15,848 bases of DNA from Erysipelotrichaceae bacterium (GTDB lineage: Bacteria; Bacillota_I; Bacilli_A; Erysipelotrichales; Erysipelotrichaceae): assembly GCA_017512625.1 (NCBI GenBank), contig JAFWFB010000133.1, positions 1-15,848 on the forward strand. The letters are read 5' to 3'. Position numbers and translations under genes: made by a program. Positions 8,901 to 13,787 of the stretch are shown here, one piece after another. Every line of letters begins with the position of its first letter. Position 1 is the stretch's first letter. The notes beneath the pieces were generated by a model, which saw nothing but the letters and a program-made list of their open reading frames with translations, did not search any database and was not told the DNA's origin.

Positions 8901-8963
8901 TTGCTCGTTGCGGGTTCACTGATGTATGAATATAGTTTAAGGCGCAGAAAAGGAAGAAGGTAA
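2988..8963 (+). CDS. Giant LPSTG-anchored tip/ancillary pilus adhesin with InlB-type B repeats
   Basis: The 1991-aa exported protein starts with a basic N-terminus and a membrane segment (about 18-36) ending in LVLPAITM, a signal region without a clear A-x-A site. Two tandem modules follow (about 113-234 and 240-378), each opening with a V..P.GAF/IPEG-like strand and closing with FSTYVVV or FSIYAIV. Six FxGW cores of Listeria-Bacteroides/InlB B-type repeats are at Trp436, 559, 646, 1435, 1542 and 1648, most closed by LYAxW-like strands. Between the third and fourth is a MucBP-like stretch (ANYTIIYW to INIYLDR) and a Tyr/Asn/Thr-rich repeat block (about 825-1110). A further beta domain (about 1735-1844) precedes a SpaA-type domain with candidate isopeptide triad Lys1852, Glu1901 (ELKENSAPDGY) and Asn1949. 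LPSTG is at 1955-1959, then a hydrophobic stretch and RRRKGRR. I saw no cysteine. AAAGGA precedes the ATG. Position before the backbone pilin and size fit a tip adhesin; ligand unknown. Confidence 0.9.
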   Translation: MNWEKLQRFLSNRKIKKAFYVVASVIVFMTVYLLVLPAITMDEETATTEPGMTLESQNETNPYEETYDPFLIEAENEAALSENTDGENVTETPSVSDTENEEDTILFYNDETDIIVSVVAPKGAFPEGTVMVVTPIAEEEVIDTVKTTLENDKVKKVKAVDITFYFEGEKIEPALPIKVSLVTDMIKEAKDTQIVHIDDQGEGSLVEQKTETETKDNEVVFESGDFSTYVVVETEIETTVITADGEKYNITVTYDESAMIPEGARLAVEEILPQDQRYQDYYDALTGELRLNLSYVRLFDISIMSNDQKVQPQTKVNVKIELDDLVTEENIKAVHIPDEGEVEVLDVEVLKETKDSEEKKAVEFEAEGFSIYAIVDESSEDHSTRVKYVFQNADGSDYMFYNTGNQQVNFQIVKNGESLEDVGIPTILDGDVFQGWYIYDSENDEYTGFKLTFGDAITIEKDAAATAITSTSVRISAADNQSGEGGENPDYVIYVRPYFGPVYYITFYNAVNDEIIYTKKQVPVGAQYNLAEEAAVPPDAIIDPETGEVTYVSYAFTGWSTEKGEQMEDADYIDPREEITDTVVTVNSDLFYYPIFRLSHWISFYSAPSGSGATYYPPKFILSGQTAEAAEPTSEPIWEGHSFVGWFTEPDGVYRLPEGDEIPTWRYDEEKERYVYDEEDGTHVFDDDYLSAGETDNGAFDFANTVISKDTLLYAHWNAGIANYTIIYWMQLSTDQKTYTDNEKNYEYSGQKNVIADVNSTVTAADAFEELKNVDGVNKTIGFMLNDVTSEKSTVVAAEGTSVINIYLDRKLIQLVFTQHGNQQGTYYTETTATTGTLYGYVNGQYIRLYSEVEPVTTWTYYPFNVNNNNNAYDVHGLTHGEYVPITRSDSRNYYNGEIYTGTRYNVATNNNTPQYGVVDGEVVQLERRGGWGNITWWYDGERYYDTRYVISNNGTYGFGSAGMLELQYGWTIDEDGTSYTGTRYTEAYTTNNYTRNRYTRNGTSYTNYTYTPTQAVTGTQYGVDDRGGHVLLIAETENQRIWKYTDAAGAEQIYTGTRYTQTTSNNTTVYTGLYGQTLEQNGYTWPQSSAGSWEYTGDGNQSYYLSYLGEFVLPANRITGANDTVTTLILHPESGSKRIYYYLQNDDGSWPGAGEYVDVGISGASSIELPDKYAGFTVDAYQRGNNGNGANSGTWTPGTAGETVVTNLQSGLGIRYRRLEYTFKFLDSRNGTPLTDENVQPKRLRYGIELSNADPGVSTLTPPTSQFAWDKHWYLDQEKTTIALFHNDLSREGELGNYTSINTETRTVTYGNKTYKYQVLGTMPAHDMSVYAGWEEIWYWVKLEPDGGVLTETEATWFWETLGQNVEEYHDVVRQYIEDEHGSWYYHYEEFDPATETNQYGTNSRKAYYTQDPTQSSDGKKYRFDPTAYSFVGWYEISFDYDEVNKVISNERVEGLYNFEGGVTGNTIIRALWRINGEYHVKYSAEGVDASGHPLYDDDGNRVTADEGTAPLDPSRYGDKSNSAMKTGITINPEGYTFLGWYYGGKVYKPGDVYLIQSELANDDKEIWIYPVFASAEELPVEITQIRFHGNGENSTTEMETTDEYVVDTSVAGDPTITKTPETINELVSIIGSDSFFTRQGYTFIGWAKEPNTTTPWLRFVEATEGETPTPAHFELNEQTIRYIAADNNDAQYITDEDGNIIEVIYNNDLYAIWEVQKYTVTVVKAVESSVQADKTTPFTFTPAFSQTDIPTEYQHNFSLTAEDTTITPASGEPISYTNTKVFENIEYQSTVQFTEANGDFIVSVAGEYTDDEGQSHVISDLVNGSTITINGDTTITFTNRRNTYDVTFIKEDMQGNPLSGANFLLSRNVEGSWIDYLEEDLVIGEHTVELIVGDYELKENSAPDGYIVMNNKIHFTIERDGTITLADDVDTTKVAVDQNEMTITVKNEPGAELPSTGGPGRAGYVYLGALLVAGSLMYEYSLRRRKGRR
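4270..5145 (+). repeat. First block of InlB/Listeria-Bacteroides-type B repeats in the giant adhesin
   Basis: Three diverged protein-level repeats carry the F/Y-x-GW core (Trp436, Trp559, Trp646), separated by long charged loops rich in Asp, Glu and Tyr (for example RYDEEKERYVYDEEDG). The last is closed by LLYAHW. These folds are common in stalk-forming surface proteins. At DNA level the copies are too diverged to be obvious repeats. Confidence 0.75.
5461..6317 (+). repeat. Tyrosine/asparagine/threonine-rich repeat block within the giant adhesin
   Basis: About 285 residues of the adhesin are low in hydrophobic residues and hold about 40 tyrosines by hand count. The recurring unit is roughly Y-T-G-T-R-Y, then Thr/Asn-rich sequence, then YG, a D/N-G turn, hydrophobic strand and a Trp/Tyr pair. 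YTGTRY occurs near 5686-5703, 5926-5943 and 6148-6165, with variants YYDTRY, VTGTQY and TGTLYG. Unit length varies from about 40 to 65 residues. It sits between a MucBP-like stretch and later beta modules, as if inserted between two domains. Confidence 0.7.
7260..8140 (+). repeat. Second block of InlB/Listeria-Bacteroides-type B repeats in the giant adhesin
   Basis: Three further FxGW cores (YSFVGWY, YTFLGWY, YTFIGWA; Trp1435, Trp1542, Trp1648) alternate with closing strands such as IIRALW, IWIYPVF and LYAIW. Spacing is roughly 105 residues. The block lies directly before the beta and SpaA domains near the wall anchor, so it is best read as a stalk. Confidence 0.75.
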
Positions 8964-8982
8964 GCAGAAAACTGCTTCCTTC
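8956..8982 (+). other. Stem-loop spanning the stop codon of the giant adhesin gene
   Basis: GAAGG (8956-8960) plus AAGCAG (8962-8967) pair with CTGCTT (8972-8977) plus CCTTC (8978-8982). This gives 11 pairs with one bulged T and an AAAA loop. No T run follows, so it is not a standard terminator. It could be an attenuation, processing or mRNA-stability element separating low-abundance adhesin from high-abundance pilin expression. A weak promoter-like pair (TTGAAG 9002-9007, TAAATA 9024-9029, spacing 16) also lies in this 100-bp gap. Confidence 0.4.
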
Positions 8983-9063
8983 ATCTGGCGTATCCACACG
9001 CTTGAAGCTATTTCAGAATAGATTAAATAAAGATTTATATTATTAGTTATTAAGAAAGGAATT

Positions 9064-10848
9064 ATGAAAGCTATGAAGTTGATTAAAAAACTGATGCTTG
9101 TCCTTGTAACCTTCATGATGGTTATGAGTACCGTTGGAAATGTATTAGCCGAAGAAACCACATCATACACCATTATGATCGAAAATGGCGTTGATGGTCA
9201 GACTTACAATGTCTTCAAGGTCTTCGACGTTACACTTGCTGACGAAGATGGCGATGGCGTAGATGATGACTATGACGGTTACGCTTATTCCATCTCAACG
9301 AACAGCCCATGGTTTGCACCGATCACCGGTGCCGGCGAAAGACTCTTACCGGTCTATGAACCAACCGAGGGCGGCGCAAAGGGACTTACCTTTACCCAAT
9401 CCCCTGCTGATGCAACAAAATATATCGTAACTTTCGATCCGGATGTTTTCAGTGCTAAGGATTTCGCTGCTATGTTAGCAGGCATTCTGGCTGATACAAC
9501 CATTAGTCCGGAAGCAACCCTTACCGGATACAGTGCACAGAATAAGACAGTCACCGTAACGGAACTGGGATATTATTTCGTTGATTCTACAATGGGTTCA
9601 TTATGTTCTTTGGATACGACCGATCATGATGTGACCATTTATGAGAAAAACACTAAGCCTACCCTGACCAAGGAAGTCAAGGAAGATGACACTACTATCA
9701 CTGTTGGTGAAGAGACCAGCGTTGCCAATAAATATGGTCATATCGCTTCTGCCAGCATCAACGAAGAAGTTGAATTCAAGATGGTAGTCAATACCGGTGC
9801 TGATACTCAGTACTACAACAATACCGATGATGAAGAAAGCCTTGGCAATGGCGTTAGCAGCAACTATGTCATTACCGATACGCTTCCGGAAGGTCTGACC
9901 TATGCTGGTTCACATGCTGAGCCGGGAGTTGCAACCTGGAATCCGGATGAAGTCGTTGTCGTCAAAGTCGGTTCTACCGAATGGACTTATGACCGCGATG
10001 GTATCGATTGCATGGACCCTGATCATTACGAAGGTGATTATACAGTTTCATATGCTAACCACGTTCTAACTATCACCCTGCTTGGTGAAAAGCTGAGTAC
10101 CTTAGGTGCTGATACCGATATCGAGATCACCTACAAGGCAAGAGTCAATGATAAGGCAGTTATCGGTGGCGAAGGCAATCCGAATACAGCTTATCTGACT
10201 TATACCGGTGATTCCATCGATTATGTAACTCCTACTGTTGATGCTGTTGTATATGTCAATGCTATGGCTATCTACAAATTCAGTTCAGCCGGAACCGAAT
10301 TGGCCGGTGCTCAGTTCAATATGAAAGACGGCCAGCACAGAAACAGCGTCATGTACTTCGTTAAAAAGAGTGCCGGCGATGCCAATACACCTGCTGTATA
10401 TGAGTATGTAAGTCTGACTGCCGGTGTAAAAGACACCAATGTTATCGAGACTCCGGCCTCAGGTGCTGTAATTATTTACGGTCTGGATACCGGAAGATAT
10501 ACCCTGACAGAGATCGCTGCTCCGGAAGGATATAACATGTTAGCCGGTGATGTTGCCTTTGAAGTAGTCTATGGAGGAAGCGGTCTTGAAGAAGACGTTG
10601 TCTGGGACAAGACTGTGACCGGCTATGAAGATATGACCGGATCTGCAACATTCGTTGCTGGAACCGATGATACTTACAGCGGAGTAACTTATCCGGTTTC
10701 TCCGGTTCTCGGAATCCTCAACCTGACCGGTGCAGAACTTCCTTCAACCGGTGGTATCGGTACCACGATCTTCCATGTAGTCGGTGCCTTAATGGTACTG
10801 GGAGCTGGTATCGTCCTTATCTCTAAGAAGAGAATGGGTAATAACTAA
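9064..10848 (+). CDS. Major (backbone) pilin with LPSTG anchor
   Basis: This 594-aa precursor has a signal peptide with likely cleavage after Ala29 (VLA/EE). The N-terminal domain (about 30-193) includes an Asp-rich loop at 60-71. The candidate pilin lysine is Lys195 in IYEKN, where many backbone pilins have a YPKN-type motif. A middle domain (about 200-395) has a candidate isopeptide triad Lys203, Asp272 and Asn374. A SpaA/Cna-B-like domain follows with Lys405, Glu483 (YTLTEIAAPEGY) and Asn553. LPSTG is at 559-563, then a hydrophobic helix and KKRMGNN tail. Domain order matches SpaA-type backbone subunits polymerised by class C sortase, whose gene is next. GAELPSTGG is identical to that of the giant adhesin, suggesting the same sortase handles both. 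AAAGGA gives a good ribosome binding site before ATG 9064. Two cysteines (181, 316) are present. The backbone call is strong; the exact lysine linkages are inferred. Confidence 0.93.
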   Translation: MKAMKLIKKLMLVLVTFMMVMSTVGNVLAEETTSYTIMIENGVDGQTYNVFKVFDVTLADEDGDGVDDDYDGYAYSISTNSPWFAPITGAGERLLPVYEPTEGGAKGLTFTQSPADATKYIVTFDPDVFSAKDFAAMLAGILADTTISPEATLTGYSAQNKTVTVTELGYYFVDSTMGSLCSLDTTDHDVTIYEKNTKPTLTKEVKEDDTTITVGEETSVANKYGHIASASINEEVEFKMVVNTGADTQYYNNTDDEESLGNGVSSNYVITDTLPEGLTYAGSHAEPGVATWNPDEVVVVKVGSTEWTYDRDGIDCMDPDHYEGDYTVSYANHVLTITLLGEKLSTLGADTDIEITYKARVNDKAVIGGEGNPNTAYLTYTGDSIDYVTPTVDAVVYVNAMAIYKFSSAGTELAGAQFNMKDGQHRNSVMYFVKKSAGDANTPAVYEYVSLTAGVKDTNVIETPASGAVIIYGLDTGRYTLTEIAAPEGYNMLAGDVAFEVVYGGSGLEEDVVWDKTVTGYEDMTGSATFVAGTDDTYSGVTYPVSPVLGILNLTGAELPSTGGIGTTIFHVVGALMVLGAGIVLISKKRMGNN

Positions 10849-10900
10849 TATATAGTCTTATATATTTTCAGGGAGTCCTTGTTTAAGGACTCCCTGAAAA
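10847..10900 (+). other. Two consecutive stem-loops after the major pilin gene
   Basis: A weak AT hairpin (AATATATA 10847-10854, GTCT loop, TATATATT 10859-10866) overlaps the start of a strong, perfect 16-bp hairpin (10865-10880 and 10885-10900) with a GTTT loop. The strong stem is followed by A residues, not a T run, so it lacks the canonical intrinsic terminator tail. It may still cause partial termination, or protect the abundant pilin mRNA from 3' decay so that the downstream sortase is made in lower amounts. Confidence 0.6.
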
Positions 10901-10965
10901 AAGGTTATTGCTTGCATCTGCTTATGTATCAGGATATGTGCATATACGGGAATTTATGCAGATAT

Positions 10966-10981
10966 CTTGCTACATAGCAAG
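10966..10981 (+). promoter_or_regulatory. Small inverted repeat just upstream of the sortase ribosome binding site
   Basis: CTTGCTA (10966-10972) and TAGCAAG (10975-10981) form a perfect 7-bp inverted repeat separated by CA, so only the outer pairs could form a real hairpin. It ends right before the AGGAG ribosome binding site of the class C sortase. A second small dyad (ATATG-TG-CATAT, 10934-10945) lies upstream. It may be a protein binding site or translation element; no direct support for either. Confidence 0.3.
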
Positions 10982-10994
10982 ACAGGAGTAGTGA

Positions 10995-11933
10995 ATGTTT
11001 AAAAGAGAAGTCAAAAAGCTGGATACTGCTCCGTTTCAGAGCTGGATTAAGAAAAACCGTAGTTCGCTGGTGATCATTGCAATGCTTATCATCGGGCTTG
11101 GATTGATGATCTATCCGAGTTTCGCGGATTACTGGAATTCTTTCCATCAGTCCAGAGCGATCATGGCTTATTCCGATGTCGTTTCCAACCTGACCAATGA
11201 TGATTATGAAAGAGAGATGGTAAAGGCTCTGGAATATAACCGCGAGCTTGCCAAAAAGAATATTGATTGGCAACTAAGCGACTTGGACAAGGAAGTATAT
11301 AATGACACGCTCAATTTCACCGGAAATGGTATCATGGGCTACATCGTCATCGATAAGATCAGAGTGACGCTGCCGATCTATCACGGAACCAATGAAAGCG
11401 TACTTCAGACCAGCATCGGTCATCTGGAAGGCTCTTCGCTTCCGGTAGGAGCCTATTCCTACGATTATCAGGAAGGAAGAGTGAAAGATGCTGCCGATGG
11501 TTCCCATTGTGTCTTGACCGGCCACAGGGGCCTTCCCAGTGCCAAGCTGTTTTCTGATCTGGATAAGCTGGTCGAGGGTGACATCTTCTCTTTGAATATC
11601 CTGGGAAAGACCTATACCTATCAGGTCGACCAGATCAGAGTCGTCGAGCCCAATGATCTCAGTGAACTGATAATCACTCCGGGAAAAGACTATTGTACAC
11701 TGGTAACCTGTACGCCTTATGGCATCAATACCCACAGGCTTCTGGTAAGAGGTCATCGGACCGCCAATCCGCAAGGTGATGTTGCTGTCATAGCTGATGC
11801 GGTACTGATCGATAGTATCTACGTAGCACCGTTTATCGGTGTTCCGATCCTGATCATTCTGATCATTGCGGTATTGATCAAAAGTGAAAACAAAAGAAAG
11901 AAGAATAAAGCTGTAGGAGGAACGAGCGAATGA
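10995..11933 (+). CDS. srtC: Class C (pilus polymerising) sortase
   Basis: The 312-aa membrane transpeptidase would join pilins by cutting LPxTG between Thr and Gly and linking the Thr to a lysine of the next subunit. It has an N-terminal membrane segment (about 25-41) and a second one near the C-terminus (about 275-295) before a basic tail, the two-anchor layout typical of class C. Catalytic residues are His177 (LTGHRGLPSAKLF), Cys239 (TLVTCTPYG) and Arg248 (NTHRLLVRG). Between the first membrane segment and the core is a helical YNREL/YNDTL region, where class C enzymes carry an active-site lid; I see no DPF/DPW, only Asp91-Trp92 (NIDWQ). An AGGAG site precedes the ATG. Its stop overlaps the basal pilin start by four bases. 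Function and class are well supported; substrate order is inferred from the LPSTG pilins upstream. Confidence 0.95.
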   Translation: MFKREVKKLDTAPFQSWIKKNRSSLVIIAMLIIGLGLMIYPSFADYWNSFHQSRAIMAYSDVVSNLTNDDYEREMVKALEYNRELAKKNIDWQLSDLDKEVYNDTLNFTGNGIMGYIVIDKIRVTLPIYHGTNESVLQTSIGHLEGSSLPVGAYSYDYQEGRVKDAADGSHCVLTGHRGLPSAKLFSDLDKLVEGDIFSLNILGKTYTYQVDQIRVVEPNDLSELIITPGKDYCTLVTCTPYGINTHRLLVRGHRTANPQGDVAVIADAVLIDSIYVAPFIGVPILIILIIAVLIKSENKRKKNKAVGGTSE

Positions 11934-13099
11934 ATAGACTGCCAAAAATTGCCTTAATAATGATAATGTGTCTGGGCTTTTTTACTCCTGTTTTAGCTGA
12001 AGATAACGAATCAACGACTATTGAAAAGGAGTTTCCGGATCTGGAAGCCAAGGGCAGTGTGACTGTCAATTTCAATTATAAAGACGGTGATACGACCATG
12101 CCTGTTACCGATGGCGAGTTTGCGATCTGGCAGCTTGCTAAAGCGATCGTGGTAACTGACCAGCCGGGAGATGGCGGATATAAATTTGAAATGACAGAGA
12201 CCATTGGATCCTTTGCCAAGGAAACGATCCTGGATGAAGAAGGACAAGACTTCGGCGATCTGCTTCTTGTTGCCAAGGATGCTGAAAAGCCAAGTGATCC
12301 TATTACCAAGACCAACACTACCGGCAGTGTGACCTTCGAAGAACTGGAGTGTGGCGTATATCTCGTATACCAGATCACTGAATTCTCCGATTATAAGAAT
12401 ATCAATCCTTTCCTGGTGACCATTCCGTACTACGACACCGACAGTGAGCCGACAATGACCGAAGACGGAACAAAGTATAAAGCCTTATATGATGTTACCG
12501 CGGAAGTCAAAATGGAACTTGATCCGGAGATCGGACTCTATAATCCATGTGTAGCTGACCCTCCGGTCAAGAAGATCGTGGAAGGAAACAAGGCTCCTGA
12601 TATCGAATTTGAATTCTATTTCGAAAGGATGGATCAGGATAATCCGATGCCTGAAGGACATGATGGCTATAAGATCGGCGAAGATATCGTTGGTACCAAA
12701 GCCAAGGCAGGCGAGACCAAGGAATTTGGCGATATCACCTTCACCAGACCGGGCGAGTATTACTACAAGGTCTATGAAGTCAAAGAAGGAAACGGTGAAC
12801 CTAACTTTACATATGACACCAAAGTCTATATCTATCGTTATATAGTTAACGTCGAAGGCGAAGATCTGGTCTTCGGTATCTGCGAAGTATATGAAGAAGG
12901 CGGAAGCGAAGAGCCGATCATGGTAAGTGAAGAAGGAAATCCTGATACTGTCGTCTTTGAATTCACTAACCGTTATAAAAAACCGGTACCACCGGATATT
13001 CCTTTCACCGGTCAATACTGGTGGCCGATGTATGTACTGATCATCGCCGGAGCCGTATTCACAGGCTTAGGCTTCTACCGTAAAAGACAGGTCAAATAA
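11930..13099 (+). CDS. Basal/anchor pilin with FctA-like domain and IPFTG sorting signal
   Basis: The 389-aa exported protein has a signal peptide with likely cleavage after Ala23 (VLA/ED). An N-terminal beta domain (about 40-205) resembles small prealbumin-like pilin modules. A C-terminal FctA-like domain (about 212-350) has a candidate isopeptide triad: Lys215 (PPVKKIVEG), Glu283 (YYYKVYEVKEG) and Asn347 (FEFTNRY). A short proline-containing linker (KKPVPPD) leads to IPFTG at 357-361, a hydrophobic segment and RKRQVK. A proline linker and different anchor motif are typical of basal subunits that end polymerisation and get attached to the wall. Translation is coupled to srtC by an ATGA overlap, and AGGAGG lies upstream. 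The surface pilin call is secure; basal rather than ancillary placement is inferred. Confidence 0.88.
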   Translation: MNRLPKIALIMIMCLGFFTPVLAEDNESTTIEKEFPDLEAKGSVTVNFNYKDGDTTMPVTDGEFAIWQLAKAIVVTDQPGDGGYKFEMTETIGSFAKETILDEEGQDFGDLLLVAKDAEKPSDPITKTNTTGSVTFEELECGVYLVYQITEFSDYKNINPFLVTIPYYDTDSEPTMTEDGTKYKALYDVTAEVKMELDPEIGLYNPCVADPPVKKIVEGNKAPDIEFEFYFERMDQDNPMPEGHDGYKIGEDIVGTKAKAGETKEFGDITFTRPGEYYYKVYEVKEGNGEPNFTYDTKVYIYRYIVNVEGEDLVFGICEVYEEGGSEEPIMVSEEGNPDTVVFEFTNRYKKPVPPDIPFTGQYWWPMYVLIIAGAVFTGLGFYRKRQVK

Positions 13100-13109
13100 A
13101 TAAAATAGC

Positions 13110-13131
13110 ATCCCTCCGGAAACGGAGGGAT
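13110..13131 (+). promoter_or_regulatory. GAAA-capped hairpin containing the Shine-Dalgarno-like sequence of the second sortase
   Basis: ATCCCTCCG (13110-13118) and CGGAGGGAT (13123-13131) pair perfectly over 9 bp around a GAAA (GNRA-type) tetraloop. The only good Shine-Dalgarno-like sequence before the ATG at 13141, GGAGG (13124-13128), lies within the 3' arm. No T run follows, so it is not a normal terminator. It could limit translation of the second sortase; the 12-base gap from GGAGG to ATG is somewhat long, so this remains a candidate. Confidence 0.55.
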
Positions 13132-13140
13132 TATCCTCTT

Positions 13141-13767
13141 ATGAACAAAAGAAAAATACAGGGAAATATACTGATCGTTTTGGGACTGCTTTGCTTTATC
13201 GGAGCAGGGCTTTACTATCTGCACAATGCGATGGAATCAAAAAGAGCTTACGAGAGCTCGATGATCGCCAGGGAAGCTTTGATAGAAGAGATATCCAGGG
13301 AGCATCAAATAGATCTTAATCCCGACATCCTTAACAGAACGATGGAGACCGTGGAAGTCGATGGCATCAAGTATATCGGTCTGATCGAGGTGCCTGATTT
13401 GAATATCTCCTTACCGGTGATCGAATACTGGAGCGAAGATTATCTGAAGATCGCACCATGCCGCTTCAGCGGTTCCTATTACCGGGATGATCTGGTGCTT
13501 TGTGCCCATAGCTATGTCTCACATTTCCGTCCTTTGCGCAATATCCCGATGGGAGCGGATGTCTATTTTACGACTGTGACCGGGGAAGTATACCACTATG
13601 TCGTCACCTATACGGAGACGATTTATCCTAACGAAAAGGATAAGATGATCATCAATGACATCAATGACGATATGATCAACGATTGGGATCTGACCCTGTT
13701 TACCTGTACAGCGGACATGCAGGCAAGACACACCGTACGCTGTGAGAGGATCGATGATTCCAATTAG
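13141..13767 (+). CDS. Second sortase, single N-terminal membrane anchor, class not assigned
   Basis: This 208-aa sortase-fold transpeptidase has one membrane segment (about 8-27). Candidate catalytic residues are His123 in LCAHSYVSHF, Cys189 in TLFTCT, and Arg196 (or Arg200) in ARHTVRC. The TLFTCT...TVRC end and IAPCRFSGSYYRDDLVL stretch differ from the class C enzyme upstream, and there is no C-terminal membrane segment, so it is a distinct class. The usual G-H before the catalytic His is A-H here. It lies downstream of the IPFTG basal pilin, making wall anchoring of that pilin a reasonable inferred job. The gap from the basal pilin gene is 41 bp and holds a hairpin covering the likely ribosome binding site. 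The sugar kinase gene follows after 20 bp. Confidence 0.88.
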   Translation: MNKRKIQGNILIVLGLLCFIGAGLYYLHNAMESKRAYESSMIAREALIEEISREHQIDLNPDILNRTMETVEVDGIKYIGLIEVPDLNISLPVIEYWSEDYLKIAPCRFSGSYYRDDLVLCAHSYVSHFRPLRNIPMGADVYFTTVTGEVYHYVVTYTETIYPNEKDKMIINDINDDMINDWDLTLFTCTADMQARHTVRCERIDDSN

Positions 13768-13787
13768 GATCCAATCTGGAGATAACG

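Noticed and set aside
10865..10900. Canonical intrinsic terminator after the major pilin
   Set aside because: The stem is strong but followed by A residues rather than T on the plus strand, so I list it as a stem-loop only.
11274..11945. Long minus-strand open frame across the class C sortase
   Set aside because: Antisense shadow of a gene with a clear catalytic triad; its product resembles no family and begins within the start region of the basal pilin gene.
12485..13015. Minus-strand open frame of about 176 codons within the basal pilin gene
   Set aside because: Shadow frame without start signals; the plus-strand pilin has a signal peptide, domains and anchor.
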